DNA from: Allobosea sp. TND4EK4
GTDB taxonomy: Bacteria; Pseudomonadota; Alphaproteobacteria; Rhizobiales; Beijerinckiaceae
Reading direction: 5' to 3'
Assembly: GCF_900156025.1 (NCBI RefSeq)
Contig: NZ_FTMO01000013.1
Location: 1 to 64,000, forward strand
DNA length: 64,000 nucleotides
Positions 16,797-27,231 of the stretch are shown here, piece by piece. Position 1 is the first letter of the stretch; each line of letters opens with the position of its first letter. The notes under the pieces were generated by a model. It had not been told where the DNA came from, made no database searches, and saw only the letters and a list, made by a program, of their open reading frames with translations. Made by a program: the position numbers and the translations under genes.

Positions 16797-17903
16797 ATGC
16801 AGGGCCTTTTGCCTTCGCGACCGATGATCGGCGCAGTGCCGCCACGCGGGGCCGTCTCCGTTCCGGTGCGGTCCGGCGCGCCGTGCATCGTCGAGAGCCG
16901 TCGCCTCCCGGCCTGCGCGGAGATCTCCGCCAGCTGGAGCGCGCTGGCGAAACACGCCGTGACCGCGAACCCCTTCTTCGAGCCGGGCTTCCTCCTGCCC
17001 GCCGCACAGCATCTCGTGGCCTTCCGCGACGTTTCCGTACTGCTCGTCTGGCAAGACAGCACGGGGGGCCAGGAGCGGCGGCTCGTCGGCTTCATGCCCT
17101 ATCGGCGCAAGGCCCGCATGCTGCGCGGCGAGAGCGTGACCGGCTGCGAGGATGATCGCCTGCTCTGTGACTGGCCGTTGATTGATCGCGATGCAGCCCT
17201 TCCGGTGGCCGGCGCCCTGCTGCGCGCCCTCAGGGCGAACGGCATGATGGGCGAGGGATTGCGGGTGCACGGGCTTGCGCCGGACAATCCGCTGCGGCTC
17301 CTGCTGGCGACGGCGGCCCGGCTGGAAGGGCTGGCCATCATCGCCAGCCTGCGGGCGCCGCGTCCCGCTTCCGGCTCCGCCGGCCCCGGCCCGCAGTTCT
17401 CGCTTCAGGAGGCGAGGAACCAGAGCGAGCTGCGCGACGGCGTCGAAATCCTGATGGCGCTGGAGGCGTCGGGAGCGACGGGCCGCGCCGGAAGCGCAGC
17501 CGTGCAGGACAACCGCGAAGCGGCCTTCCTGCGCGCGATGAGCCGCAATCTCGCCCGCGAGAAGCTCTGCCGGGTAAGCCTGCTGATGGACGCCTCCCGG
17601 ACTGTCGCCGCCGCCCTCACCCTGGGCAGGGGCAAGCGGCGCTGGCTCTACAAGGCAGCCGCGGAAGAAGCAGGGAACCAGCAGGAGACGCGGGACAGGC
17701 AGGACGGCCTGCTGGCCTTGATCCAGCGGAGCTCGCCCGGCCTGGAGCTTCTTGGCCTTGGCGACCAGTTCGTCCTGCCGGCCAGCGCCGGCATGCCGGT
17801 CCATGACCTGGCATTGAGCGACCCGTCGCCACGCAGGCCCGTCGATCTCGCCCGCCGCCTGCGCGCGAGCCTCGATCGCGGCCTGTTCAGGCCTCGGCCC
17901 TGA
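16797..17903 (+). CDS. GNAT-like acetyltransferase of unknown role (BioF2-like)
   Basis: A 368-residue soluble protein with no signal peptide. The segment VEILMALEASGATGRAG followed by FLRAMSRNLAREKLCRVSLL and a glycine-rich VAAALTLGRGKR stretch resembles the acetyl-CoA-binding half of the BioF2/Mig-14-like GNAT group, often annotated as cellulose biosynthesis CelD-like. The residues are diverged, so activity cannot be assumed. The ATG at 16797 is preceded by GAGGGG at a slightly long distance. It overlaps the 3' end of the convergent acyl-CoA synthetase by 17 bases. It may be a transferase acting on a lipid or polysaccharide precursor, but no neighbouring gene supports one. Confidence 0.6.
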   Translation: MQGLLPSRPMIGAVPPRGAVSVPVRSGAPCIVESRRLPACAEISASWSALAKHAVTANPFFEPGFLLPAAQHLVAFRDVSVLLVWQDSTGGQERRLVGFMPYRRKARMLRGESVTGCEDDRLLCDWPLIDRDAALPVAGALLRALRANGMMGEGLRVHGLAPDNPLRLLLATAARLEGLAIIASLRAPRPASGSAGPGPQFSLQEARNQSELRDGVEILMALEASGATGRAGSAAVQDNREAAFLRAMSRNLAREKLCRVSLLMDASRTVAAALTLGRGKRRWLYKAAAEEAGNQQETRDRQDGLLALIQRSSPGLELLGLGDQFVLPASAGMPVHDLALSDPSPRRPVDLARRLRASLDRGLFRPRP

Positions 17904-19506
17904 GCTGACGGCGAATGATCTTGCCGGTCGTGGTCATCGGCAACTCCTCGCGGAAGGCGATCTCGCGCGGATATTCATGGGCCGAGAGCCGCGCCTTGAC
18001 GAAGGCCTGCAGTTCCGCGGCGAGTTCCGGCGAGCCGGGCCCGCCGTCGCGCGGAACGACGAAGGCCTTGACGATCTCGGTCCGCAGGGCATCCGGCTTG
18101 CCCACCACGGCGGCCAGCGCCACCTCAGGATGCTTCAGCAGGCAGTCCTCGATCTCGCCGGGGCCGATGCGATAGCCCGAGGAGGTGATGATGTCGTCGT
18201 CGCGCCCGATGAAGCGGACATAGCCGTCCTCGTCCTGCACGCCCTCGTCGCCGGTGATCATCCAGTCGCCGACGAACTTCGCCGCAGTTGCGGCCGGGTT
18301 GTTCCAATAGCCCAGGAACATGACCGGGTCGGGCCGGCGCACCGCGATCTGGCCTTCCTCGCCTGGCTCGCAGACGGAGCCGTCGGGCCGGATGATCGCG
18401 ACCTCGTGCCCCGGCACCGCCTTGCCGATGCAACCTGGCCTGCTGATGCCGATCCCGGCGCAGGAGGCGAGGACGAGATTGCATTCGGTCTGGCCATAGG
18501 CCTCGTTGATGGTGAGCCCCAGCGCCTCGCGCCCCCATTCCAGCGTCTCGGCCCCCAGCGCCTCGCCCGCCGCCGCGACGGTGCGCAGATTCAGCCGGAA
18601 GCGGTCCCGCGGGCTGCCGGCGCCCCGCAGCATCCTCAGCGCCGTCGGCGGGACGAACGCGTTGCGGATGGCGAGATCCTGCATCAGCCGATAGGCTTCG
18701 TCCGGCTCGAACCGTGTCACCGGGCGCGCCACCACCGCCACCCCGAAATGCAGCGCCGGCAGCAGCATGTTGAGCAGGCCTCCGGCCCAGGCCCAGTCCG
18801 CCGGGGTCCAGGCGCGGTCGCCGGGCTGCGGCATGAATTCATGCGGCATCTGCACGCCGGGAAGATGCCCCGGCAGAACGCGGTGCCCGTGCAGGGCGCC
18901 CTTGGGGTTGCCGGTCGTGCCGGAGGTGTAGATCATCAGCGCCGGATCGTCCGGACCGGTTTCGGCGGGCACGAAATCGGCCGATCCCTCCTCGACCAGC
19001 GTGTCCCAGCCCATGATTCCGCCATCGGCGCCGTCGATGGAGACGACGAGTTCCAGCCCCGCCGGCAGCTCCGGTATCTGCCGCAGCTTCGCCAGCCCGG
19101 CATCGTCCGTGACGATGGCCTTCGCGCCTGAATCCGCCAGCCGGTAAGCCAGCGCATCGACGCCGAACAGCGCTGCAAGCGGCACGGCGACGGCGCCGAG
19201 CTTATAGGCCGCCAGATGCGCGGTGAGGACGTGGCGCCCCTGCGGCAGCAGGATCGCGAGACGCTCGCCGCGCCGGACGCCGCGCTTGCCCAAAGCGTCG
19301 GCCAGGCGGTTCGACTGCTCGCGCAGCCAGCCGAAGCTGACCGGATGGACCTGCCAGTCGCGCGAGACCTCGATGATCGCCGGCCGCTGCGGCTCCAGCG
19401 CCGCCCAGCGATCGCAGACATCGACGGCAATGTTGTAGCGCTCGGGAATGTGCCAGCGGAAGGCGGCGCGCAGGGCGGCGTAATCGGGCAGTCTCGGAAG
19501 ATGCAA
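17887..19506 (-). CDS. AMP-forming acyl-CoA synthetase
   Basis: A 539-residue member of the ANL superfamily that activates a carboxylic acid to its CoA thioester through an acyl-adenylate. The phosphate-binding loop is YTSGTTGNPKGALHGH, the adenine motif is NEAYGQTE, the hinge region is GDWMITGDEGVQDEDGY followed by GRDDDIITSSGYRIGP, and the catalytic lysine lies in TTTGKIIRRQL at the C terminus. Layout and length match medium-chain or acetyl-type synthetases; the substrate is not known. The only plausible start is TTG at 19506, which has AGGA eleven bases upstream. The upstream solute-binding gene is on the same strand 86 bases away. Confidence 0.92.
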   Translation of the reverse strand: MHLPRLPDYAALRAAFRWHIPERYNIAVDVCDRWAALEPQRPAIIEVSRDWQVHPVSFGWLREQSNRLADALGKRGVRRGERLAILLPQGRHVLTAHLAAYKLGAVAVPLAALFGVDALAYRLADSGAKAIVTDDAGLAKLRQIPELPAGLELVVSIDGADGGIMGWDTLVEEGSADFVPAETGPDDPALMIYTSGTTGNPKGALHGHRVLPGHLPGVQMPHEFMPQPGDRAWTPADWAWAGGLLNMLLPALHFGVAVVARPVTRFEPDEAYRLMQDLAIRNAFVPPTALRMLRGAGSPRDRFRLNLRTVAAAGEALGAETLEWGREALGLTINEAYGQTECNLVLASCAGIGISRPGCIGKAVPGHEVAIIRPDGSVCEPGEEGQIAVRRPDPVMFLGYWNNPAATAAKFVGDWMITGDEGVQDEDGYVRFIGRDDDIITSSGYRIGPGEIEDCLLKHPEVALAAVVGKPDALRTEIVKAFVVPRDGGPGSPELAAELQAFVKARLSAHEYPREIAFREELPMTTTGKIIRRQLRAEA

Positions 19507-19592
19507 GGTTCGGCAGGTCCTGTGAGAGGCGGCGCACGATAGGAAGCGCGCCTTGCCCTGTCATGAGCGGGCAGGGAAGAGCCGCCTTGCGC

Positions 19593-20648
19593 TCAGAACA
19601 GGCGTTCTTCCTTCGCGGGGAGGAAAGCAGGCGTGAACGCGTCGCCCGCCTTCGCCCGGTCGCGCAGCGGCTGCACCATCGCCAGCTGGTCGAGCGCCTG
19701 CTGCCAGCGGGCCGGATCGAGCCCGCCCAGCCCGTGCTCGCGGACATGAGGCGTCAGCACATTCTGCTGGAGCATCGCGGCGAGCCTCTGCCGCTCGACC
19801 TCGGGCTGCGCCGCGTCGCTGCGGCGGCCGAGCATTTGCACGGCCGCATCCGGATGCGTCGAAACCTCGCGCATGCCGCGGATCAGCGCCCGCACCAGCC
19901 CGCGCACCGCACCGGGCTGGTCGGCGGCGAGCTTCGGCGAGACCATGACCGCGTTTCCGTAGAGCACCACGCCATGATCGGCCATCGTCAGCACGACGAT
20001 GTCCTCCGCTGGCACGCCGCGCGCCGTCAGGATCGCGGTCGCCGAAGGGCCGAAGCCGAAGATGCCGTCGACCTCGCCCGAGGCCAGCATCGGCTCCCGC
20101 ACGGCAAAACCGATAGTCTCCAGGCGGATGCGACTGTCGTCGATGCGGTTCAGCGTCTTGAACAGCGGCCACTGCGCAAAGGACGCATCGGCAGCCGGCG
20201 CACCGAGCTTGCGGCCTTCGAGGCTGGCGGGCATTGCGGTAATCCCGCGGCTGCGCCGCCCGATGACCGCAAAGGGCGGCCGGTCATGGACCATCATGAC
20301 CGCCTTGAGATCGTAGCCCGGCTTGCCGTCCCGCAGCCGCACCAGCGCGTTGATGTCTCCGAAGCCGGCATCGAACTCGCCGGCGGCAATGCGGGACGGC
20401 ACCAGCCGCGAGCCCACCCCCGGTTCGATCACCACATCGAGACCCTCGGCGCCGAAATAGCCCTTCTCCTGCGCCGCAAGGAACAGCGCCGACAGGCCCT
20501 CGAGGCGCCAGTCCAGCAGCAGCCTGATCGGGACGGCTTGGGCGAGCGCAGGCCTGCCCAGCGCGAGAAAGCCCGTCCCCGCCGCTGCGAGGCGCCCGAA
20601 ACCGCGCCGCGACAACCCCGTCCCGGTCCCGCGCCCAGCCGCCACCAT
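19593..20648 (-). CDS. ABC transporter substrate-binding protein, NMT1/SsuA-like
   Basis: A 351-residue periplasmic binding protein. The N terminus has a twin-arginine-like signal (LSRRGFGRLAAAG, then cleavage after ALAQA). The mature part begins IRLLLDWRLEGLSALF and continues with QEKGYFGAEGLDV and FDAGFGDINALV, as in THI5/NMT1 and SsuA/TauA proteins that bind pyrimidines, sulfonates or aromatic acids. GGAGG abuts ATG at 20654 and is six bases from ATG at 20648, so the latter is preferred. No permease or ATPase gene is adjacent, so it is an orphan binding protein. The downstream acyl-CoA synthetase could act on what is imported; that is inference. Confidence 0.85.
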   Translation of the reverse strand: MVAAGRGTGTGLSRRGFGRLAAAGTGFLALGRPALAQAVPIRLLLDWRLEGLSALFLAAQEKGYFGAEGLDVVIEPGVGSRLVPSRIAAGEFDAGFGDINALVRLRDGKPGYDLKAVMMVHDRPPFAVIGRRSRGITAMPASLEGRKLGAPAADASFAQWPLFKTLNRIDDSRIRLETIGFAVREPMLASGEVDGIFGFGPSATAILTARGVPAEDIVVLTMADHGVVLYGNAVMVSPKLAADQPGAVRGLVRALIRGMREVSTHPDAAVQMLGRRSDAAQPEVERQRLAAMLQQNVLTPHVREHGLGGLDPARWQQALDQLAMVQPLRDRAKAGDAFTPAFLPAKEERLF

Positions 20649-20769
20649 CGTCATCCTCCGCCAAGAGAGCCGTATTGCCTGCGGCATCCGCAACCCTCGC
20701 TTGCCACCTTCAGATCATAACACGTTGAAATCGCGTCAACAGGCGCTCTTTTTCGAGGTGGCAGGAGCG

Positions 20770-21225
20770 TCACAGCGGCAGGGCCCCGTCGGTCTTGACC
20801 TCCTCCATCACGGCATAGGTTCGCGTCTCGCGGACGGCTGGCAGCGCCAGCAGCACCTCGCCAAGGAAATGCCGGTAGGCACCCATATCCGCGACCCGCG
20901 TCTTGACCAGGTAGTCAAAGCCGCCGGCGACCATGTGGCACTCCAGCACTTCAGGGGCCCGCTTCACCGCCGCCGCGAAGCGCTCGAAGGCATCAGGCGT
21001 CGTCTTGTCGAGATAGACCTCGACGAAGACCAGCAGGTTGAGGCCGAGCTTTGCCGGGTCCAGCGTCGCCCGATAGCCGGTGATGTAGCCATCGCGTGTC
21101 AGCCGCTTCAGCCGCTCGCCCGTGGCTGTCGCGGACAACCCGACCTTTTCGGCAAGTTCGACGCCGGAAATCCGGCCATCCGCCTGCAGCAGCGCCAAAA
21201 GTCGCCGGTCGATGCGATCGATCAT
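20770..21225 (-). CDS. putR: Lrp/AsnC-family regulator, probable PutR
   Basis: A 151-residue Lrp/AsnC protein. Residues 3-60 form the winged HTH (DRIDRRLLALLQADGR, then LAEKVGLSATATGERLKRL), and the rest forms the RAM effector-binding domain (FVEVYL, ECHMVAGGFDYLVK). It lies divergently from putA with 128 bases between starts. In Alphaproteobacteria such as Agrobacterium and Rhodobacter, the Lrp-type PutR in this position activates putA in response to proline. The gene name rests on that context. In this class the regulator, not PutA itself, does the DNA binding. Confidence 0.88.
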   Translation of the reverse strand: MIDRIDRRLLALLQADGRISGVELAEKVGLSATATGERLKRLTRDGYITGYRATLDPAKLGLNLLVFVEVYLDKTTPDAFERFAAAVKRAPEVLECHMVAGGFDYLVKTRVADMGAYRHFLGEVLLALPAVRETRTYAVMEEVKTDGALPL

Positions 21226-21353
21226 GATGTTTCTCTAAAATAGGGCCCTTTAACCGGGAAAGATACTGCCTTGCCGTCAAGAGTCGCAATTGAAATCAGG
21301 ACTCAGGAGCCTCACACTTCAGATCATCCGCCAGCGACCCGACCGGAGCCTCC
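21226..21353. promoter_or_regulatory. putR-putA divergent control region
   Basis: The 128 bases between the two starts must carry both promoters and the operator. An AT-flanked palindrome AATAGGGCCCTTT at about 21239-21251, close to the putR start, is the best candidate for an Lrp-type site. A Shine-Dalgarno GGAGCC lies just before the putA ATG. Promoter hexamers are not clear. Confidence 0.4.
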
Positions 21354-24300
21354 ATGGCCGCCCCCGTCTCCTCCCTGCCCCCCTTTCGCGCGCCCTACGC
21401 CGAAGACGATGGCGCGATCGCCGATCGTCTTCTCGCCGGGGCGCGGCGCGACCCCGCCGCCAAGGCTCGGATCGACGCCCGTGCGACCGGGCTGGTCGAG
21501 GCGATCCGCACACGCAAGGTCGGCCTCGGCGGCATCGAAGAGTTGCTGCGCGAATATTCGCTCTCCACCAAGGAGGGCCTTGCCCTGATGGTGCTGGCCG
21601 AGGCGCTGCTGCGCGTGCCCGATGCCGCCACCGCCGACCGGCTGATCGAGGACAAGCTCGGCCAGGGCGATTTCGCCAACCACGAATCGAAGTCGGACGC
21701 CTTCCTCGTCTCGGCATCGGCCTGGGCGCTGGGCATCACCGCCCGCGTCATCCAGCCCGGCGAAACCCCGGCCGGCATCGTCGGCAGCCTCGCCAAGCGC
21801 CTCGGCGTGCCGACCGTGCGGACCGCGACGCGCCAGGCGATGCGGGTGATGGGCAACCATTTCGTCCTCGGCCAGACGATCGAGGAGGCGCTGAAGCGCG
21901 CCCGTTCCGGCGTCGGCAAGCTCTATCGCTATTCCTTCGACATGCTCGGCGAAGGCGCCCGCACCCAAGCCGACGCGGACCGCTACCTCGCCTCCTATGT
22001 TGCAGCGATCGACGCCATCGGCCGCTCGGCCGGCAACGACCGGCTGCCGAACCGCCCGGGCATCTCGGTCAAGCTGTCGGCCCTGCATCCGCGCTACGAC
22101 GCCACCAACCGCGAGCGGGTGATGGCCGAGCTGGTGCCGAAGGTGATCGAGCTCGCCCGCCAGGCCAAGAGCTACGATCTCAATTTCACCATCGACGCCG
22201 AGGAGGCCGACCGGCTGGAGCTCTCGCTCGACGTCATCGACGCCGTCTTCGCCGATCCCTCGCTCGCTGGCTGGGACGGCTTTGGCCTCGCGATCCAGGC
22301 CTATCAGAAGCGCGCCTCGGCGGTGATCGCCCATATCGGGCGGCTCGCGGAGATCCATGGCCGGCGCATGATGGTGCGGCTGGTCAAGGGCGCTTATTGG
22401 GACACCGAGCTGAAGCGCGCCCAGGAGCGCGGCCTGCCCGATTATCCGGTCTTCACCCGCAAGGCGATGACCGATCTCAATTACGAGGCCTGCGCCGCGC
22501 AGCTCCTGCGCCTGCGGCCCCGCATCATCCCGCAGTTTGCCACGCACAACGCGCTGACAGTCGCTTCCGTCGCGGAAATGGCCGGTAATGCGGAAGGCTT
22601 CGAATTCCAGCGCCTGCACGGCATGGGCGAGGCGCTGTATGAGAAGCTGCTGCGCGAGAACGACGGCTATGCCTGCCGCACCTATGCGCCCGTCGGCGGC
22701 CATCAGGACCTGCTCGCCTATCTCGTCCGCCGCCTGCTCGAGAACGGCGCCAATTCCTCCTTCGTCAGCGCCTCGGGCGATCCGGACGTGCCGGTCTCGC
22801 AGCTCCTGACGCCCCCGGCCGACGTCATCGGCAGCGCGAGCGCAGCCCGCCATCGCCGCATCCCGCTCCCGGCCGATCTCTACGGCCCCTCGCGCAAGAA
22901 CTCGGCCGGCGTCGAGCTCGGCCATGAAGAGAGCCTGGAAGGGCTGCTGAAGGAAATCGGCGCTGCGGGCGCCTTCCCGGACGCCGCCCCGCTGATCGGC
23001 GGCAAGCCGCAACCGGGCGCCGCCCGCGAGGTCCGTTCACCGATCGACGGCCAGCCCATCGGCAAGGTCGTCGAGGCCGACGCCGCCACCGCCGCACGCG
23101 CCGTGGAAGCCGCCGTCAAGGGCTTCCGCGGCTGGAGCGAGACACCCGCCCGCATCCGCGCCGCCGCCCTGCGCAAGGCCGCCGACCTGATGGAGGCCCG
23201 CCGCGGCCTCCTCATCGCGCTGCTGCAGGCGGAAGCCGGCAAGACCATCGACGATGCGATCTCCGAGGTGCGCGAGGCGGTCGATTTCTGCCGCTACTAT
23301 GCCGCGCAGGCGGAAGAGCATTTTGCCATGCCGCTCGCCCTTCCCGGCCCGACCGGCGAGGAGAACAGGCTGGTGCTGCGCGGGCGCGGCGCCTTTATCT
23401 GCATCGCGCCCTGGAACTTCCCGCTCGCCATCTTCGCCGGCCAGGTGGTCGCCGCGCTGGTCGCCGGCAACAGCGTCGTTGCCAAGCCAGCGCCGCAGAC
23501 CCCGCTGATCGCCGCGGTCGCCGTCCGCATCCTGCACGAGGCCGGCGTGCCGGTGAGCGCGCTGCATCTCGTGCCGGGCGGCAGCGAGGCCGGTGCCGCC
23601 CTGGTGGCGCACAAGGACGTAGCCGGCGTCGCCTTCACCGGCTCGACCGCGACAGCGCGCGGCATCAACCGGGCGCTCGCCGCCAAGGACGGGCCGATCG
23701 TCCCGCTGATCGCCGAGACAGGCGGCCTCAACGCCATGATCGTCGATGCCACCGCCCTGCCCGAGCAGGTCAGCGACGACGTCGTGATGTCGGCCTTCCG
23801 CTCGGCCGGCCAGCGCTGCTCGGCGCTGCGCCTTCTGGTCGTGCAGGACGACGTCGCCGACAAGATGATCGAGATGATCGAGGGCGCGACCCGCGTCCTG
23901 AAGCTCGGAGACCCGCGCAAGCTCGACACCCATATCGGGCCGGTCATCGACACGGCCGCCAGGCAGCGGCTCGACGCCCATGTCGCCGCGATGCATAGCC
24001 AAGGCCGCGTCGCCTTTGCCGGGCAGGCGCCGGAGATCGGCGGCACCTATGTCGCGCCCCATCTCATCCGGCTCGACACAGTGAGCGACCTCACCGCCGA
24101 GCATTTCGGCCCGATCCTGCATGTCGTGCGCTGGAAGGCGGGCGATCTTGACCGGGTGATCGATGCGATCGAAGCCACGGGCTACGGCCTGACGCTGGGC
24201 GTGCATTCGCGGATCGAGGCGACGGTTGAGCAGGTGGCGCGGCGTCTTTCCACCGGCAACGTCTACGTCAACCGCAACATCATCGGCGCGGTCGTCGGCG

Positions 24301-24449
24301 TGCAGCCCTTCGGCGGCCACGGTCTCTCCGGCACAGGGCCAAAGGCCGGCGGCCCGCATTACCTGCCGCGCTTCGCCACAGAGCAGACGGTGACGGTCAA
24401 CACCGCGGCAGCCGGCGGCAATGCCAGCCTGATCGCGATGGGGGAATAG
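21354..24449 (+). CDS. putA: Bifunctional proline dehydrogenase / L-glutamate gamma-semialdehyde dehydrogenase
   Basis: A 1031-residue PutA that oxidises proline to glutamate in two steps with substrate channelling. The FAD-dependent proline dehydrogenase barrel occupies about residues 130-470 (SVKLSALHPRYD, MMVRLVKGAYWDTE). The aldehyde dehydrogenase domain runs from about residue 555: APWNFPLAIFAGQV, GFTGST-like FTGSTATARG, ETGGLNAMIVD and the catalytic Cys in SAGQRCSAL (Cys822). It lacks the N-terminal ribbon-helix-helix domain of the E. coli enzyme, so it is not a repressor, which fits the adjacent putR. Its length fits short alphaproteobacterial PutA proteins. The start has a GGAGCC site directly upstream. 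Confidence 0.96.
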   Translation: MAAPVSSLPPFRAPYAEDDGAIADRLLAGARRDPAAKARIDARATGLVEAIRTRKVGLGGIEELLREYSLSTKEGLALMVLAEALLRVPDAATADRLIEDKLGQGDFANHESKSDAFLVSASAWALGITARVIQPGETPAGIVGSLAKRLGVPTVRTATRQAMRVMGNHFVLGQTIEEALKRARSGVGKLYRYSFDMLGEGARTQADADRYLASYVAAIDAIGRSAGNDRLPNRPGISVKLSALHPRYDATNRERVMAELVPKVIELARQAKSYDLNFTIDAEEADRLELSLDVIDAVFADPSLAGWDGFGLAIQAYQKRASAVIAHIGRLAEIHGRRMMVRLVKGAYWDTELKRAQERGLPDYPVFTRKAMTDLNYEACAAQLLRLRPRIIPQFATHNALTVASVAEMAGNAEGFEFQRLHGMGEALYEKLLRENDGYACRTYAPVGGHQDLLAYLVRRLLENGANSSFVSASGDPDVPVSQLLTPPADVIGSASAARHRRIPLPADLYGPSRKNSAGVELGHEESLEGLLKEIGAAGAFPDAAPLIGGKPQPGAAREVRSPIDGQPIGKVVEADAATAARAVEAAVKGFRGWSETPARIRAAALRKAADLMEARRGLLIALLQAEAGKTIDDAISEVREAVDFCRYYAAQAEEHFAMPLALPGPTGEENRLVLRGRGAFICIAPWNFPLAIFAGQVVAALVAGNSVVAKPAPQTPLIAAVAVRILHEAGVPVSALHLVPGGSEAGAALVAHKDVAGVAFTGSTATARGINRALAAKDGPIVPLIAETGGLNAMIVDATALPEQVSDDVVMSAFRSAGQRCSALRLLVVQDDVADKMIEMIEGATRVLKLGDPRKLDTHIGPVIDTAARQRLDAHVAAMHSQGRVAFAGQAPEIGGTYVAPHLIRLDTVSDLTAEHFGPILHVVRWKAGDLDRVIDAIEATGYGLTLGVHSRIEATVEQVARRLSTGNVYVNRNIIGAVVGVQPFGGHGLSGTGPKAGGPHYLPRFATEQTVTVNTAAAGGNASLIAMGE

Positions 24450-24465
24450 GCCCAAGGGGCTGAAC

Positions 24466-24562
24466 CGTCATTGCGGGGAGCCACAGCGCAGCAATCCAGA
24501 GGGGCAGGCTGATTGCGCCGAGGTCCATCTTCCTGGATTGCTTCGCTGCGCTCGGAATGACG
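24466..24562. repeat. Palindromic intergenic repeat, family A
   Basis: A 97-base element with inverted ends: CGTCATTGC at the left and GAATGACG at the right. The arms read GCGCAGCAATCCAG inward and CTGGATTGCTTCGCTGCGC outward. It fills the gap between putA and rppH. Similar arms occur at 28121-28197 and 39263-39347. Confidence 0.85.
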
Positions 24563-24573
24563 ATAATACCGCC

Positions 24574-25071
24574 ATGTCGATCTTCCTCCCCTACCGCCCG
24601 AACGTCGGCATCGCCCTCTTCAATAGCGCCGGGCTCGTCTTTACCGGCCGCTCCCACAGCGCCGGGCCGGAGGTCGTCCTTCCCGGCTTCGACTGGCAGA
24701 TGCCGCAGGGCGGGATCGACCTCGACGAGGACATCGTCGCGGCCGCGCGCCGCGAACTGGCCGAGGAGACGGGCGTCACCGAAGCCGCTTTCCTGGCCGC
24801 GACGGAGGAATGGTGGAGCTACGATTTCCCGCCCTATGGCGGCCCGCCGCACCGGCTCTGCGCCTTTCGCGGCCAGCGACAGCGCTGGGTGGCGTTCCGT
24901 CTCACCGGCGACGAAGAAGCGATCGACATCGGCCGTCCCAATGGTGACGAGCCGCCTGAATTCGCCGAATGGCGCTGGTGCCCTCTGGCGGAAACGCCGA
25001 ATCTGATCGTGCCGTTCAAGCGCCCGGTCTACGAGAAAGTGGTCGCGGCCTTCGCGCGGTACGCGGCTTGA
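24574..25071 (+). CDS. rppH: RNA pyrophosphohydrolase (Nudix)
   Basis: A 165-residue Nudix hydrolase that removes pyrophosphate from the 5' end of mRNA and dinucleoside polyphosphates. It starts with the RppH-type YRPNVGIALFN, then WQMPQGGIDLDED and the Nudix box helix AAARRELAEETGV. WWSYDFPP and QRQRWVAFRL are typical of the alphaproteobacterial RppH/IalA branch. The ATG at 24574 lies 12 bases after repeat A; an upstream in-frame ATG at 24538 would translate repeat sequence and is rejected. It is convergent with the atp operon across a terminator-like hairpin. Confidence 0.93.
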   Translation: MSIFLPYRPNVGIALFNSAGLVFTGRSHSAGPEVVLPGFDWQMPQGGIDLDEDIVAAARRELAEETGVTEAAFLAATEEWWSYDFPPYGGPPHRLCAFRGQRQRWVAFRLTGDEEAIDIGRPNGDEPPEFAEWRWCPLAETPNLIVPFKRPVYEKVVAAFARYAA

Positions 25072-25096
25072 AGGCCGCGGCGCCGACACACCAACG

Positions 25097-25122
25097 AAAA
25101 GGGCCGCTTTCGCGGCCCTTGA
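25097..25122 (-). terminator. Terminator of the atp operon
   Basis: A perfect nine-pair stem AAGGGCCGC / GCGGCCCTT with a four-base loop lies between rppH and atpC. On the minus strand it is followed by TTTTCG, so it looks like an intrinsic terminator for the atp genes. It may also serve rppH on the plus strand, where the trailing sequence is GAAAAC. Confidence 0.75.
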
Positions 25123-25149
25123 AAACTGGCTCGGTGCTGAAGCCGTTCC

Positions 25150-25563
25150 TCAAGCCGCCTTGCGGCCCTCGAAGACGTGCTTGAACTCGCGAAGCTGGAC
25201 CAGCGTCTCACGCAGGCGCTTCTTGTCCTCTTCGGTATGCGCGCCTTCGATCCGGGTCTCGACCGTCAGAATCTCGGCCTCGAGCACGGAAGCGTCGACA
25301 TCCTCCAGGAAACGCGCCTGTTCGGCGAGCACCGTGGTTGAGGTCTGGTTGACCTCGACGAGGCCGCCATTGACGAAGAATTCCTTGCCGTTGCTCTCGC
25401 TCGTCTGGACGAGGAGAATACCGGTCTTCAGCGTCGCGACCAGCGGAGCATGGCCGGCGAGCACCGTCATCTCGCCCTCGGCGGAGGGGATGATGACGCT
25501 GACGATCTCGCCCGAGAACAGGATGCGTTCCGGCGAGACGAGTTCGAACTTGAAGGTGGCCAT
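25150..25563 (-). CDS. atpC: F1 ATP synthase subunit epsilon
   Basis: A 137-residue epsilon subunit of the central rotor stalk, which also inhibits ATP hydrolysis. The N-terminal beta sandwich (FKFELVSPERILFSGE, PSAEGEMTVLAGHAPLV) and the C-terminal two-helix domain are both present. It is last in the atpHAGDC operon. The gap to atpD is 115 bases, long for this operon, and is filled by palindromic sequence. Confidence 0.97.
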   Translation of the reverse strand: MATFKFELVSPERILFSGEIVSVIIPSAEGEMTVLAGHAPLVATLKTGILLVQTSESNGKEFFVNGGLVEVNQTSTTVLAEQARFLEDVDASVLEAEILTVETRIEGAHTEEDKKRLRETLVQLREFKHVFEGRKAA

Positions 25564-25577
25564 CGTGTCATTCTCCC

Positions 25578-25665
25578 CGGCTCGTCATGGCCGGGCTATA
25601 GCCGGCCACCTCGGAAACCAGTGCTGTCTGGTCATGAGATTCTCGGGACAAGCCCGAGAATGACG
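25578..25665. repeat. Hairpin pair between atpD and atpC, family C repeat
   Basis: Two inverted repeats lie in tandem. TGGCCGGGCTATAGCCGGCCA is near 25588-25608. The second at 25631-25665 has the form GTCATGAGATTCTCGGG, a three-base loop, then CCCGAGAATGAC. The second resembles the element at 60269-60307. It lies inside an operon, so it may shape mRNA processing between the two genes. Confidence 0.75.
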
Positions 25666-25678
25666 TTCTTGGCTGGCC

Positions 25679-27175
<1,497 letters not shown>

Positions 27176-27231
27176 CTAGCGCATTCGGATGTGACGGTTG
27201 CCGGCGGAGACCCGCCGACGAATTGAGTCGG

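Noticed and set aside
21354..24449. PutA lacking its DNA-binding domain as an anomaly
   Set aside because: Short PutA proteins regulated by a separate Lrp-type PutR are normal in Alphaproteobacteria.
24466..24562. Repeats as part of a CRISPR array
   Set aside because: Copies are dispersed, palindromic over 40-150 bases, not tandem, and have no spacers or cas genes nearby.
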